Source: JBCDCE01 sp039182515
GTDB lineage: Bacteria > Pseudomonadota > Alphaproteobacteria > Rhodobacterales > Rhodobacteraceae
Assembly (NCBI GenBank): GCA_039182515.1
Contig: JBCDCE010000010.1
Span: forward strand, 10,124-74,123
Direction: 5' to 3'
DNA length: 64,000 nt
In this document: one piece after another, positions 53,873-62,960 of the stretch
Numbering within the stretch: position 1 is the first letter of the stretch
Layout of the letters: each line of letters begins with the position of its first letter
Program-made: the position numbers and the translations under genes
Notes under the pieces: generated by a model
What the model was told of the DNA's origin: nothing
What the model saw: only the letters and a program-made list of their open reading frames with translations
The model's database searches: none

Positions 53873-54626
53873 AACTCCACCTCGTGTCGATTCCACGCTC
53901 TCAAAGGGGTTGGCGATATTGGAAAAACTCACGACGTTAAAAGCAGGGATGGGTGTCTCGGAGTTGTCTCGCGAATTGGGTCTGACAAAGTCCAACACCT
54001 TCAGGCTTTTGCAAACCTTGACTGCCTTGGACTATGTGCGCCGCGAGCCCGATAAGTCTTATTCCGCGACTTTGAAAACCTGGCAGGTGGGGCGTTCTGT
54101 TGTGGAAAATTTGAATCTTCGAGCAGCCGCCTCGCAAATGATGCTCTATTTGTCTGAAGCGACCAAGGAGACGATTTATCTTGCTGTGCGAGACGGCTTG
54201 AACGTTGTCTATATTGATAAGATCGAAAGCACGAAGCCGATCCGGTCTTGGAACCCAATTGGGGGGACTGCACCCATTCATTGTGTCGGTACTGGAAAAG
54301 CCATTTTGGCTGCAGAATACCGTTTGCTAAGAGAGCACTTAAGCGCACCTTTCGAACGCTTTACGGACAAAACTATCACCGACTTCGACACACTAGATGC
54401 GGTCATGGCTGAGACCCGTTTGCGTGGGTATGCCGAAGACACTGGTGAATTTCGTCAAAACATTTTGAGCTTTGGCGCTGCGATTTCTTTGCCCAATGGG
54501 GAAACCGTTGGGGCGTTGGGCGTGTCCGTGCCTGACGTGAACTTACAAGAGGGTGACAACGATAGAATTGGCGCACATGTGCAGCATGCAGCACGCGCCG
54601 TGTCAGAAAGCTTGGGGCGATTGTAG
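53862..54626 (+). CDS. IclR-family transcriptional regulator
   Basis: The 254-residue protein has an N-terminal winged HTH (LSKGLAILEKLTT, GVSELSRELGLTKSNTFRLLQTL) and the IclR effector domain with PIHCVGTGKAILA. It overlaps the end of the molybdoenzyme gene and is upstream of the FAD oxidase. It is a candidate to bind the 21-base element found upstream of aapJ and the oxidase. Confidence 0.92.
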   Translation: MVHETPPRVDSTLSKGLAILEKLTTLKAGMGVSELSRELGLTKSNTFRLLQTLTALDYVRREPDKSYSATLKTWQVGRSVVENLNLRAAASQMMLYLSEATKETIYLAVRDGLNVVYIDKIESTKPIRSWNPIGGTAPIHCVGTGKAILAAEYRLLREHLSAPFERFTDKTITDFDTLDAVMAETRLRGYAEDTGEFRQNILSFGAAISLPNGETVGALGVSVPDVNLQEGDNDRIGAHVQHAARAVSESLGRL

Positions 54627-54657
54627 AGTGCCCCAAGTCGCACTAATCAACCGCGCT

Positions 54658-54678
54658 TTGTGCTGAAATATGGAACAT
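54658..54678 (+). promoter_or_regulatory. Second copy of the 21-base element
   Basis: TTGTGCTGA, A, ATATGGAACAT differs from the aapJ copy only in the middle base. It lies 71 bases before the FAD oxidase start. Downstream at 54689-54700 is TATTGACACGTC, whose exact inverse complement is at 51493-51504 before the molybdoenzyme gene. Confidence 0.65.
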
Positions 54679-54748
54679 TTTTTCACTATATTGACACGTC
54701 GCGCATAAGCCCGCAGACTGAACCATAGGCAAAAATTTGAGGTCATGG

Positions 54749-56026
54749 ATGGACCGTTCTAAGCCGATCTCGCTTTGGGATTTGACTGCGGAAGAGAACG
54801 AAACGGAAGGGGCTTCGATCCCAGACGGCACGGTAGATGTGGCGATTGTCGGCGGCGGATTTACAGGCCTTTCAACCGCTTTGCACAGCGCCCAAAAAGG
54901 TCTGTCCGCGCATGTTTTGGAAGCAAACCACATCGGGTTTGGCGGATCGGGGCGAAATGTCGGTCTGGTCAACGCAGCCCTCTGGCTCCCGCCGGCAAAA
55001 GTCCGCGAAAAGCTCGGGTCGATCTACGGCGATCGGTTTCTGCGCAGATTTAGCGAAGGGCCGTCGGTTGTTTTTGATCTGATTGAAAAGCACCAGATGC
55101 GCTGCGAAGTTACGAAGACAGGTACCATTCATGCAGCGCACGGGCCAAGCGGGTTTGATGATCTCAAGGCCCGACACGCTGAATGGCAACGTATTGGTGA
55201 ACCCGTAGATTTTCTGGACGCTTCAGAAGTCTCACAAATGATCGGGACCAAAGCCTTCCACGGTGGCTTGTTAGATCACCGCGCAGGGACCATAAATCCT
55301 ATGGGGTATTGCCGAGGTCTGGCACGCGCGGCGACGGCTGCGGGTGCGAAGATCACAACAGGCGCTCACGTTCAAAATCTCAAGCGCGACGGAGACAACT
55401 GGCTTGTAAAATCTTCGGCTGGCACCCTGCGTGCCAAGGCGGTGGTGCTTGGAACCAATGCTTATACGGATACGCTTTGGCCTGGTCTAAAAAACGTCTT
55501 CACCATGATCCACTATCTGCAGTTTGCGACGGCGCCGTTAGGCGAAAGCGCGGCTCATATCCTGCCCAATCGGCAGGGTGTTTGGGACACTGGCCAGATC
55601 ATGTTTAATGTTCGCCGCGACGCAAAGGATCGCTTGCTCATCGGCACCATGGGGCGCGTGATTGGCTCAAAGGACCAAGGTCTAACCAAGCGCTGGGCTG
55701 AAAAACGCATCAGCGCTATTTTCCCCGAGCTTGGGCGTGTCAAATTCGAGGAAGCTTGGCATGGGCAAATTGCCATGACACCCGATCATTTGCCGCGCGT
55801 GCATCAGCTCGCGCCTGGGCTTTGGACGGCAATTGGATACAATGGGCGCGGCATAACAACAGGTACCCTGTTTGGGATCTCAATAGCAGACTTGCTTACA
55901 GGTATGGATCCGGCAGAGTTGCCTTTGCCGCTCACAGATATGAGCGAGGCGCCGCGCGCAACGTTTACTTCGCGCATCTATGATCTGGCCTTTACGGCCA
56001 ACCAAGTCTGGAAAGGCTTGGTGTGA
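54749..56026 (+). CDS. FAD-dependent amine/amino-acid oxidase
   Basis: The ATG at 54749, preceded by GAGG, is preferred to the TTG at 54737 and gives 425 residues. It has the FAD dinucleotide motif VAIVGGGFTGLSTAL, the GFGGSGRNVG loop typical of the DadA/PuuB-like family, and the C-terminal WTAIGYNGRGITTGT flavin-binding motif. It would oxidise an amine or amino acid and fits the amino-acid transporter and regulator nearby. Confidence 0.88.
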   Translation: MDRSKPISLWDLTAEENETEGASIPDGTVDVAIVGGGFTGLSTALHSAQKGLSAHVLEANHIGFGGSGRNVGLVNAALWLPPAKVREKLGSIYGDRFLRRFSEGPSVVFDLIEKHQMRCEVTKTGTIHAAHGPSGFDDLKARHAEWQRIGEPVDFLDASEVSQMIGTKAFHGGLLDHRAGTINPMGYCRGLARAATAAGAKITTGAHVQNLKRDGDNWLVKSSAGTLRAKAVVLGTNAYTDTLWPGLKNVFTMIHYLQFATAPLGESAAHILPNRQGVWDTGQIMFNVRRDAKDRLLIGTMGRVIGSKDQGLTKRWAEKRISAIFPELGRVKFEEAWHGQIAMTPDHLPRVHQLAPGLWTAIGYNGRGITTGTLFGISIADLLTGMDPAELPLPLTDMSEAPRATFTSRIYDLAFTANQVWKGLV

Positions 56027-56119
56027 TCGATCCAGCAGGAGGTAGCCGCGCGCTTTTTAAGCGGTTACAGGACAGCGCGACATCCAACTCAAAATACCGA
56101 ACTAGAAAGGGAGATCGCG

Positions 56120-56869
56120 ATGACAGACAAACCACTGGCCTTAGTCACTGGAGGCGCGCAGGGCATTGGATATGCTTGTGCGGAAGCTCTGATGGAGGAC
56201 GGTTTTGATGTTATTTTGGCTGACATCCAGACCGACGGCGTGGCGAAAGCCGCTCAAGCACTGGGCGCGCGTGCTGGGCTTGTCTGCGATATGGGCGATC
56301 CTGCCGCCGTTAATGCCCTCTTCGACCAAATATCCGCTGAGTTTGGGCCACTTTCAGCGCTTGTAAACAACGCCGGCGTCGCCATGCCGGGCGACTTTCT
56401 GGACTATGATCTGAGCACCTTTGACCGCGTTATGGACATCAACCTGCGCGGAGTTTTTGTAGCGACACAGCGCGCGGCACGGGACATGGTGGCTGCAAAG
56501 ATCGAGGGGGCCATCGTGAATATGTCCTCGATCAATGCGCAGGTCGCCATCCCAGCGATCCCAGCCTATTGCGCTTCTAAAGGCGGGGTGATGCAGCTCA
56601 CGAAAGTTGCGGCTTTGGCTTTGGCCAAACACAACATCCGTGTGAACGCAGTTGGTCCTGGCTCGATTGATACCGAAATGATGGCCGGCGTGAATGCGAA
56701 CCCGGAAGCCTTCAAAGTTGCAATGTCGCGCACCCCGCTCGGGCGTCCTGGCACAGCCCGTGAGATCGGCGACGTCGTGGCCTTCCTTTGCTCTAAGAAG
56801 GCAAGCTACGTCACAGGCGAAACCATCTATATTGATGGGGGGCGTTTGGGTCTGAACTACACCTGTTGA
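56120..56869 (+). CDS. Short-chain dehydrogenase/reductase
   Basis: The 249-residue SDR has TGGAQGIGYA at the N-terminus, NNAG in LVNNAGVAMPG, and the Ser-Tyr-Lys active site (NMSSINAQVAIPAIPAYCASKGG). The C-terminal IYIDGGRLGLNY is typical. GGGAGA precedes the ATG. Its substrate is unknown. Only seven bases separate it from the next gene, so they are likely cotranscribed. Confidence 0.9.
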   Translation: MTDKPLALVTGGAQGIGYACAEALMEDGFDVILADIQTDGVAKAAQALGARAGLVCDMGDPAAVNALFDQISAEFGPLSALVNNAGVAMPGDFLDYDLSTFDRVMDINLRGVFVATQRAARDMVAAKIEGAIVNMSSINAQVAIPAIPAYCASKGGVMQLTKVAALALAKHNIRVNAVGPGSIDTEMMAGVNANPEAFKVAMSRTPLGRPGTAREIGDVVAFLCSKKASYVTGETIYIDGGRLGLNYTC

Positions 56870-56876
56870 GGCTCAA

Positions 56877-57821
56877 GTGCGCAAAGACGCCCCACCAAGG
56901 TTGGTCCGCATCGCCGACCAACCTCTTTTGCGCATCGGTAGCCATTCCAACATTGGCAACAACATCAATGGGCCGTGCGTTGTGCGAGTGCCAACTTGGG
57001 TGCGGGAGCCTTTGGGCAAGTTCTACATGTATTTCGCCCATCATACGGGATCGTATGTCCGGATGGCGGTTGCTGACGAGCTGAAAGGGCCATGGCACGT
57101 CTTGGAAAGCCCTCCACTTCACCTTTCCCAAACAGGGTTCGCGCAATCTGAAGTGAAACATGAGTTGGCGGGTAAAAGTCTCACGGAACCCGCCCATATC
57201 GCTTCGCCAGATGTTCATGTGTTGGATCAAGAGCGGCAGTTTGTGATGTTCTATCACGGCTTGCACCAAGACGGATCTCAGACAACTCGGATTGCTGTTT
57301 CCCCCGATGGGCTGAATTTTGAAGCAAGAGGGTGTGATACCGATCTGTGTGCTCCTTATTTGAGGCTATGTCGCGTCAAAGACTATTATATCGGCATCAC
57401 ATGGGGCGGCACGCTGGTTTGTGCGGATAGCCTTTGGGGGCCGTTTTATGAAGCGCTTTGCTTGCTTGAGCGTCCGAACGGACCCAATCTGATCCCGCGA
57501 CATCCTGCATTGTTTTGGAGCAATGACCGGCTTCATTGTGTCTTTTCACTCATTGGAGATTGCCCAGAACGACTTTGGCACAGCTTTGCTGAAACATCTG
57601 GGCCTGTGGAAGACTGGATTTTCAGCGCTCCGCACGTGCTCCTTGCTCCAGAATTGGACTGGGAAGGCGCGCAGGCTCCAAAGTTGCCATCCCAAATCGG
57701 TGCAGCCTTTGAGCTTGAAAATGCTTTGCGTGATCCGTTCTGGTTCGAAGACCACATTTTCTATGTGGGAGGGGGCGAACAGGCGATTGGTGTGGCGCGG
57801 GCACATTGGGATGAGGCGTAG
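56877..57821 (+). CDS. Five-bladed beta-propeller (GH43-like) protein
   Basis: The GTG start at 56877 follows TGAGG and gives 314 residues. The repeated pattern of Asp/Tyr-rich strands (MYFAHHTGSYVRMAVADELKGPW, ASPDVHVLDQERQFVMFYHG, YYIGITWGGTLVCADSLWGPFY) is typical of GH43-like propellers. The canonical catalytic residues cannot be assigned with confidence. It may act on a sugar or glycoside, in line with the sugar transporter next door. Confidence 0.7.
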   Translation: MRKDAPPRLVRIADQPLLRIGSHSNIGNNINGPCVVRVPTWVREPLGKFYMYFAHHTGSYVRMAVADELKGPWHVLESPPLHLSQTGFAQSEVKHELAGKSLTEPAHIASPDVHVLDQERQFVMFYHGLHQDGSQTTRIAVSPDGLNFEARGCDTDLCAPYLRLCRVKDYYIGITWGGTLVCADSLWGPFYEALCLLERPNGPNLIPRHPALFWSNDRLHCVFSLIGDCPERLWHSFAETSGPVEDWIFSAPHVLLAPELDWEGAQAPKLPSQIGAAFELENALRDPFWFEDHIFYVGGGEQAIGVARAHWDEA

Positions 57822-57851
57822 ACCATTGCTCGTGTGACCGTGTTAGCCGAG

Positions 57852-59039
57852 CTAGCTTTCAAGCATGAACTTTTTTGAGAGTGCCAAGCTTGCGGCCCCC
57901 AACGGTCGCGCTTTTGGGCCGAGCGATCCAGCAACAACTTTCGGTTTCACAAGTCCAGACGTTGGTGTTGCGTAGAGCGCCTCGCTCACACGCGTCACAA
58001 TAAGTGCGCGCATCGAAGGCGGCATGTTTCCATCAATCAGAACGGACGGAAAGTCGATGATCGCACAAGCGCCGACGATGAACTGAGCCAAAGAAGGGAC
58101 GGCGTCAGCGAGCCAGTCCTCCAAAATCTCAGGCGTTTTTTTATGCCAGTCTACGTTTGGCGACGCGATTAAGTTTGGATCATCAACGTGTTTTGAAAGG
58201 CGGCGCTCTAGGCCAATCAAAGAAGCGGTATCGACCAGCTGCGTCGGTGCGCCAGCGGGTGAGCCGACGGGGAAAGGGCCGATCGCGCCCGCGTTTCCAG
58301 ATCTCCCAGGATATACCGCGCCGTTCAAAACCACACCGCCACCAACAAAATGGCCTATGTAAATGTAGAGAAAATCGGGCGGTGTTTCCGTCGTGCCAAA
58401 CGTAAGTTCCGCGCCGCAAGCACTTGTGGCATCGTTTCCTAAAAAGACGGGGAACTCATAAAGTTTGCCAATCTCGCTTTGTAGATCAAAACTCTGCCAG
58501 TCCGCCATGGCATCAGGCGCCACTCCAATTACATTGGCCCACTCCCACAAAAAGTAGGGGGAGGCGATGCCCATCCCGGAAATGCGCCCACGCGCCTCGG
58601 TTGGCAGCTTTTGAGAGATTTCCGTAGCTGCGCTTTGCACAAACTCCAGCGTTTTTGCCGGCGTTGGATAGCTGTAGGTTTGTGTAATGTGCGCAAGTTC
58701 TTTGCCCACAAAATCCACTAAAATGAGTTCGGCTGATCGGCGCCCAACTTTGAGGCCCAAAAAGTAAGCGCCGTTTGGCGCCAACCGCATAGGGACAGAA
58801 GGTTGACCAATCTTTCCGCGCTGCTTTTCACCTTTTTCAAGCAATCCATCGCGCTCGAGCGCACGCATAATTACAGACACAGTTTGAGCTGACAGACCCG
58901 TTTTACGTGCGATTTCAGCCTTAGACATTGGACCAACTCGGCGAAGAATCGTCAAGACAAGACGCTCATTGCGGTCCCGCATACCGCTTTGATTTGAGCC
59001 GGAGGTCTCAAATTTATCTATGATATCAGTGCCTTCCAC
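57852..59039 (-). CDS. frcR: ROK-family transcriptional regulator
   Basis: The 395-residue protein has an N-terminal winged HTH (ERLVLTILRRVGPMSKAEIARKTGLSAQTVSVIMRAL) and a ROK sugar-kinase-like domain (FLGNDATSACGAELTFG, YIYIGHFVGGGVVLNG). It is divergent from the sugar transporter operon and is its likely repressor. The symbol follows the Frc system and is tentative. Confidence 0.9.
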   Translation of the reverse strand: MEGTDIIDKFETSGSNQSGMRDRNERLVLTILRRVGPMSKAEIARKTGLSAQTVSVIMRALERDGLLEKGEKQRGKIGQPSVPMRLAPNGAYFLGLKVGRRSAELILVDFVGKELAHITQTYSYPTPAKTLEFVQSAATEISQKLPTEARGRISGMGIASPYFLWEWANVIGVAPDAMADWQSFDLQSEIGKLYEFPVFLGNDATSACGAELTFGTTETPPDFLYIYIGHFVGGGVVLNGAVYPGRSGNAGAIGPFPVGSPAGAPTQLVDTASLIGLERRLSKHVDDPNLIASPNVDWHKKTPEILEDWLADAVPSLAQFIVGACAIIDFPSVLIDGNMPPSMRALIVTRVSEALYATPTSGLVKPKVVAGSLGPKARPLGAASLALSKKFMLES

Positions 59040-59103
59040 AGCCTTCAGTTCCGTTTTGGTTTACCTTTGCCACCTCATAGCATGTCCGAGCGGAAAAGCA
59101 CCC

Positions 59104-59137
59104 GTCAATATTAAATCACAGTGATTTACTTATTGAC
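59104..59137. promoter_or_regulatory. Large palindromic operator between the ROK regulator and frcB
   Basis: The inner dyad TAAATCAC-A-GTGATTTA (59112-59128) is perfect and is flanked by GTCAATA at 59104-59110 and TATTGAC at 59131-59137. A TAGAAT -10-like box follows at 59145-59150, so binding here would cover the -35 region. Confidence 0.75.
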
Positions 59138-59225
59138 CTCTGCCTAGAATCAACCGTAACGTTTCTAAGCGCACAGACCTCAAAATAACAGTGGGGCTGA
59201 GCGCCTTCGTCTTTGGGAGGACATC

Positions 59226-60242
59226 ATGAAAAAGCTCATTACGGCTGCCACGGCAGCTTTGATCGCGTCATCAGGCGCAGCATTTGCAGGCGGCCACAGC
59301 ACAACCGTTTGCTTGATTACAAAAACTGATACGAACCCATTTTTCGTGAAAATGCGTGAAGGTGCGGAAGCCAAAGCTGAAGAGCTTGGCATGACCCTCA
59401 AATCTTTTGCGGGTAAGATCGACGGTGACCACGAAACACAGGTTCAAGCGATTGAGACCTGCATTCTTGACGGCGCAAAAGGCATTTTGCTGACGGCCTC
59501 AGATACATCGTCCATCGTTCCAGCTGTCGAGCAAGCGCGCGACGCGGGCCTGTTGGTCATTGCACTGGACACTCCGCTGTCGCCAATCGACGCCGCTGAT
59601 GCGACCTTCGCCACAGACAACTTCCTTGCAGGCGAGTTGATCGGCAAATGGGCGGCGGGCACAATCGGTGACACCTCGACCGCCAAAATTGGCATGATGA
59701 ACATCAACGTGTCTCAGCCGACCGTTGGAGTTCTGCGCAACCAAGGCTTTCTGCAGGGCTTTGGCATTGATCTGGCGGATCCAGCCAAATGGGGCGACGA
59801 GACAGACGCGCGCATCGTGAACAACGAAGTGACAAACGCCAACGAAGAAGGCGGTCGGAAATCTATGGAAAATCTCCTGACCATGGATGATGGCACAAAC
59901 GTTCTCTACACAATCAACGAACCGGCCGCGGCGGGCGCGCATGAGACGCTGAAAGACTTTGGCAAGGTTGACGATGTGATCGTTGTCTCTGTCGATGGCG
60001 GCTGCCCCGGTGTTCAAGCGGTTGCTGAAGGCGCAATCGGAGCGACGTCTCAACAATATCCGCTCTTGATGGCGTCGCTTGGTGTTGAAGCTGTTAAAGC
60101 TTGGGCTGATACGGGTGAGAAGCCTGCAAATACGCCGGGCAAAGAGTTCTTCGACACAGGTGTTGCTTTGGTCACGGACAATCCTGTGGACGGTGTACCA
60201 TCGATTTCTTCTGCGGAAGGTCTGAGCCTCTGCTGGGGTTAA
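59226..60242 (+). CDS. frcB: Sugar ABC transporter periplasmic binding protein
   Basis: The 338-residue protein has a signal peptide (residues 1-21, ending AFA) and the RbsB/FrcB-type periplasmic binding fold: TKTDTNPFFVKMREGAEAKA, GDHETQVQAIETCI and the VSVDGGCPG segment. The gene order binding protein, permease, ATPase, kinase matches the frcBCAK fructose/ribose/mannose system, so its likely ligand is a simple sugar. GGGAGGA precedes the ATG. Confidence 0.9.
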   Translation: MKKLITAATAALIASSGAAFAGGHSTTVCLITKTDTNPFFVKMREGAEAKAEELGMTLKSFAGKIDGDHETQVQAIETCILDGAKGILLTASDTSSIVPAVEQARDAGLLVIALDTPLSPIDAADATFATDNFLAGELIGKWAAGTIGDTSTAKIGMMNINVSQPTVGVLRNQGFLQGFGIDLADPAKWGDETDARIVNNEVTNANEEGGRKSMENLLTMDDGTNVLYTINEPAAAGAHETLKDFGKVDDVIVVSVDGGCPGVQAVAEGAIGATSQQYPLLMASLGVEAVKAWADTGEKPANTPGKEFFDTGVALVTDNPVDGVPSISSAEGLSLCWG

Positions 60243-60273
60243 CTACCCGATAGCGTCCAAAAATTTAAGAAGG

Positions 60274-60304
60274 GAGGGCGCCTCTCGCGCCCTCTTTTCT
60301 TTTC
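60274..60304 (+). terminator. Intrinsic terminator after frcB
   Basis: GAGGGCGC and GCGCCCTC form a perfect 8-base stem with a CTCTC loop, followed by TTTTCTTTTC. It should reduce transcription of the permease genes relative to frcB. Confidence 0.85.
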
Positions 60305-60398
60305 TGAACGACCACAAAAGCTTGAAATGCAGCACGCATCAGTGATGCAGTAGAGCCAACAAGCGCAAAATCGACCGCGGTGCCGAATGGGGGGGGAC

Positions 60399-61469
60399 AT
60401 GTCCACAAGCGAAACTGGAAAAGAGTTTGAGATTGGCCTTGATGGTGCGCAAGACATCGTTGCCGAGTTTGAAGATACGCGCAAAGGGTTCATAGGCCGC
60501 GTTCAACATGCGCTGCATGTTAACCCCGCGCTGGTTCCATTGATCGTGCTTGTGACCTCCATCATCCTTTTTGGCATGTTGGTTGGGCAAAGGTTTTTCT
60601 CACCCTTCGCCATGACTTTGATCTTACAACAAGTTCAGATTGTTGGGATCGTAGCGGCTGCACAAAGCTTAGTGATTTTAACCGCTGGAATCGATTTGAG
60701 CGTTGGCGCGATTATGGTTCTGTCTTCGGTTGTGATGGGACAATTTGTGTTTCGCTATGGCCTACCCGTTGAACTGGCGGTTTTATGTGGCCTTGCTGTT
60801 GGGATGGCCTGTGGTCTCATTAACGGCTGGCTCGTGGCCTACATGAAACTGCCGCCTTTCATCGTGACCCTTGGTACTTGGCAGATCGTTTTGGCGGCCA
60901 ATTTTCTTTATTCGGCAAACGAAACCATTCGAAGCGCAGACATCGAAAAGAGCGCGCCCCTACTGCAGGTATTTGGAACAAAGTTCAAACTTGGCGGAGC
61001 GACGCTCACTTTAGGTGTGATCTTCATGCTCTGTCTCATGATCGTTTTGGCCTATGCTCTCAAACAGACAGCCTGGGGCAGGCATGTTTATGCGGTCGGC
61101 GATGATCCCGAAGCCGCAGAGCTTGCAGGTGTGAATGTAAAACGCACGCTGATGTCAGTGTACCTAATCTCAGGCCTTATCTGCGCCTTTGCTGGATGGG
61201 CGATGGTTGGGCGAATTGGGTCTATATCCCCTACGGTTGGGCAACTGGCAAACATTGAGAGCATCACAGCTGTTGTGATCGGAGGCATTTCCCTCTTTGG
61301 CGGCCGTGGCTCTATCTTAGGCGCGCTCTTTGGGGCTTTGATCGTTGGTGTCTTTACCTTGGGGCTGCGCCTGCTTGGTGCGGATGCACAATGGACGTTC
61401 CTCTTGATCGGCCTTCTCATCATCGCGGCGGTGGCTGTCGATCAATGGATCAGAAAGGTATCAGCCTAA
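60399..61469 (+). CDS. frcC: Sugar ABC transporter permease
   Basis: The ATG at 60399 has GGGGGG close before it; another in-frame ATG lies at 60387. The 356-residue protein has eight to ten membrane segments and the family loop GIDLSVGAIMVLSSVV and AVGDDPEAAELAGVNV. It is the membrane channel of the Frc-type transporter. Its TAA overlaps the frcA ATG (TAATG). Confidence 0.92.
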   Translation: MSTSETGKEFEIGLDGAQDIVAEFEDTRKGFIGRVQHALHVNPALVPLIVLVTSIILFGMLVGQRFFSPFAMTLILQQVQIVGIVAAAQSLVILTAGIDLSVGAIMVLSSVVMGQFVFRYGLPVELAVLCGLAVGMACGLINGWLVAYMKLPPFIVTLGTWQIVLAANFLYSANETIRSADIEKSAPLLQVFGTKFKLGGATLTLGVIFMLCLMIVLAYALKQTAWGRHVYAVGDDPEAAELAGVNVKRTLMSVYLISGLICAFAGWAMVGRIGSISPTVGQLANIESITAVVIGGISLFGGRGSILGALFGALIVGVFTLGLRLLGADAQWTFLLIGLLIIAAVAVDQWIRKVSA

Positions 61470-62179
61470 TGGAACCTATTCTCAAAGCCCGAAATCTTGT
61501 CAAACGCTACGGTCGTGTCACGGCTTTAGATCACTGTGATTTTGATCTGATGCCGGGTGAAATCCTTGGAGTGATCGGGGACAACGGTGCGGGCAAATCG
61601 ACCCTGATCAAAGCGCTCTGCGGTGCGGTAATCCCAGACCAAGGCGAGGTTTTCTTGGAAGGTCAGAAAGTGTCGTTTTCTTCTCCAATTGAAGCGCGCC
61701 AACAAGGCATTGAAACAGTGTATCAAACGCTGGCTATGAGCCCGGCTTTGTCGATTGCAGACAATATGTTCATGGGCCGTGAGATGCGCAAAAAAGGCCT
61801 TATGGGAAAGCTGTTTGGCCAACTAGACAAACGCGCCATGCAAAGCTTTGCGCGCGAAAAGCTGTCTGAATTAGGTCTTATGACCATTCAAAACATCAAT
61901 CAGGCGGTTGAAACTTTGTCGGGTGGTCAGCGTCAGGGTGTGGCTGTGGCGCGGGCTGCAGCCTTTGGCTCGAAAGTGATCATTCTGGATGAACCCACCG
62001 CCGCTTTGGGCGTTAAGGAAAGCCGTCGTGTGCTGGATCTTATACAAGACGTTAAGGCGCGCGGCATACCAATCATCTTGATCAGTCATAACATGCCGCA
62101 CGTGTTCGAGGTTTGTGATCGGATCCATATTCACCGCTTGGGCAAACGCCTAACGGTGATTGATCCCAAAGATCATTAA
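61469..62179 (+). CDS. frcA: Sugar ABC transporter ATP-binding protein
   Basis: The 236-residue protein has Walker A GDNGAGKST, signature LSGGQRQGVAVARA and Walker B VIILDEPTAALG. It is a single ATPase domain, as in FrcA, not the duplicated type of RbsA. The start at 61469 overlaps the frcC stop; the longer open frame from 61391 is not used. AAGG lies upstream. Confidence 0.92.
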   Translation: MEPILKARNLVKRYGRVTALDHCDFDLMPGEILGVIGDNGAGKSTLIKALCGAVIPDQGEVFLEGQKVSFSSPIEARQQGIETVYQTLAMSPALSIADNMFMGREMRKKGLMGKLFGQLDKRAMQSFAREKLSELGLMTIQNINQAVETLSGGQRQGVAVARAAAFGSKVIILDEPTAALGVKESRRVLDLIQDVKARGIPIILISHNMPHVFEVCDRIHIHRLGKRLTVIDPKDH

Positions 62180-62244
62180 ATGTCTGATGCGGTGGCCTAC
62201 ATGACGGGCGCGAAATCTGTGGAAGCCCAAGCCGCTTGAGAGAC

Positions 62245-62880
62245 ATGCTGATGGAGCTTTCTTCTCAGATTGATCAAGTTGTGTCTGCGGCGATGGGCTT
62301 GGATGTCGGTGAATGCAGAGCACTGATTGCAATTGCTGGCCCGCCAGCTTCCGGAAAATCAACGCTCGCCAAACGTGTGCAGGCGCGGCTGACAGAATTG
62401 AGCAAGCCCTGTGGCCTCGTGCCAATGGATGGGTTTCATCTGAGCAACGAGATCCTCCAAGAGCGTGGACTGCTGGGGCGAAAAGGCGCTCCTGAAACCT
62501 TCGATGTTGACAGCTTTAAGGCTCTTATTGAGCGGCTGGGAACAGAAGACGATGTGCCTGTTCCACTCTTTAACCGAGACCTCGACCGTGTTGAGCAAGA
62601 CAAAGGGCACGTTTCATCAGCTCAACGCCACGTCGTAGTAGAGGGCAATTATCTGCTGATGAAAACTGCGCCTTGGAACGAGCTTGCCGGCTTTTGGTCT
62701 CTGTGCGTTTTCATAGCGCCTTCGCGTGAGGTTCTGGAAAAGCGCTTGATCCAAAGGTGGATCACCCATGGGCTGGATCCAGAGGCCGCAAAAATGCGGG
62801 CGGTTGGCAACGATCTGGTCAACGCTTTGACCGTTATCGAAGGCAGCAATCAGAGCTCCGCACAATTCGAGTTTGGCTGA
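62245..62880 (+). CDS. frcK: P-loop kinase of the Frc operon
   Basis: The 211-residue protein has the P-loop GPPASGKST at 32-40, then MDGFHLSN and VVEGNYLLM, the pattern of the uridine kinase/pantothenate kinase-like family. FrcK of the reference operon has an unknown substrate; a sugar or nucleoside kinase role is plausible. The ATG at 62245 or 62251 is possible. It is 66 bases after frcA. Confidence 0.88.
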   Translation: MLMELSSQIDQVVSAAMGLDVGECRALIAIAGPPASGKSTLAKRVQARLTELSKPCGLVPMDGFHLSNEILQERGLLGRKGAPETFDVDSFKALIERLGTEDDVPVPLFNRDLDRVEQDKGHVSSAQRHVVVEGNYLLMKTAPWNELAGFWSLCVFIAPSREVLEKRLIQRWITHGLDPEAAKMRAVGNDLVNALTVIEGSNQSSAQFEFG

Positions 62881-62960
62881 TTGTTCCGAGATGCAATACA
62901 CTAAACGGAGTGTGCCCATCGGGCTTGCCATATCCTGAGCTGAGTGTTTTTTGAAAGCTT

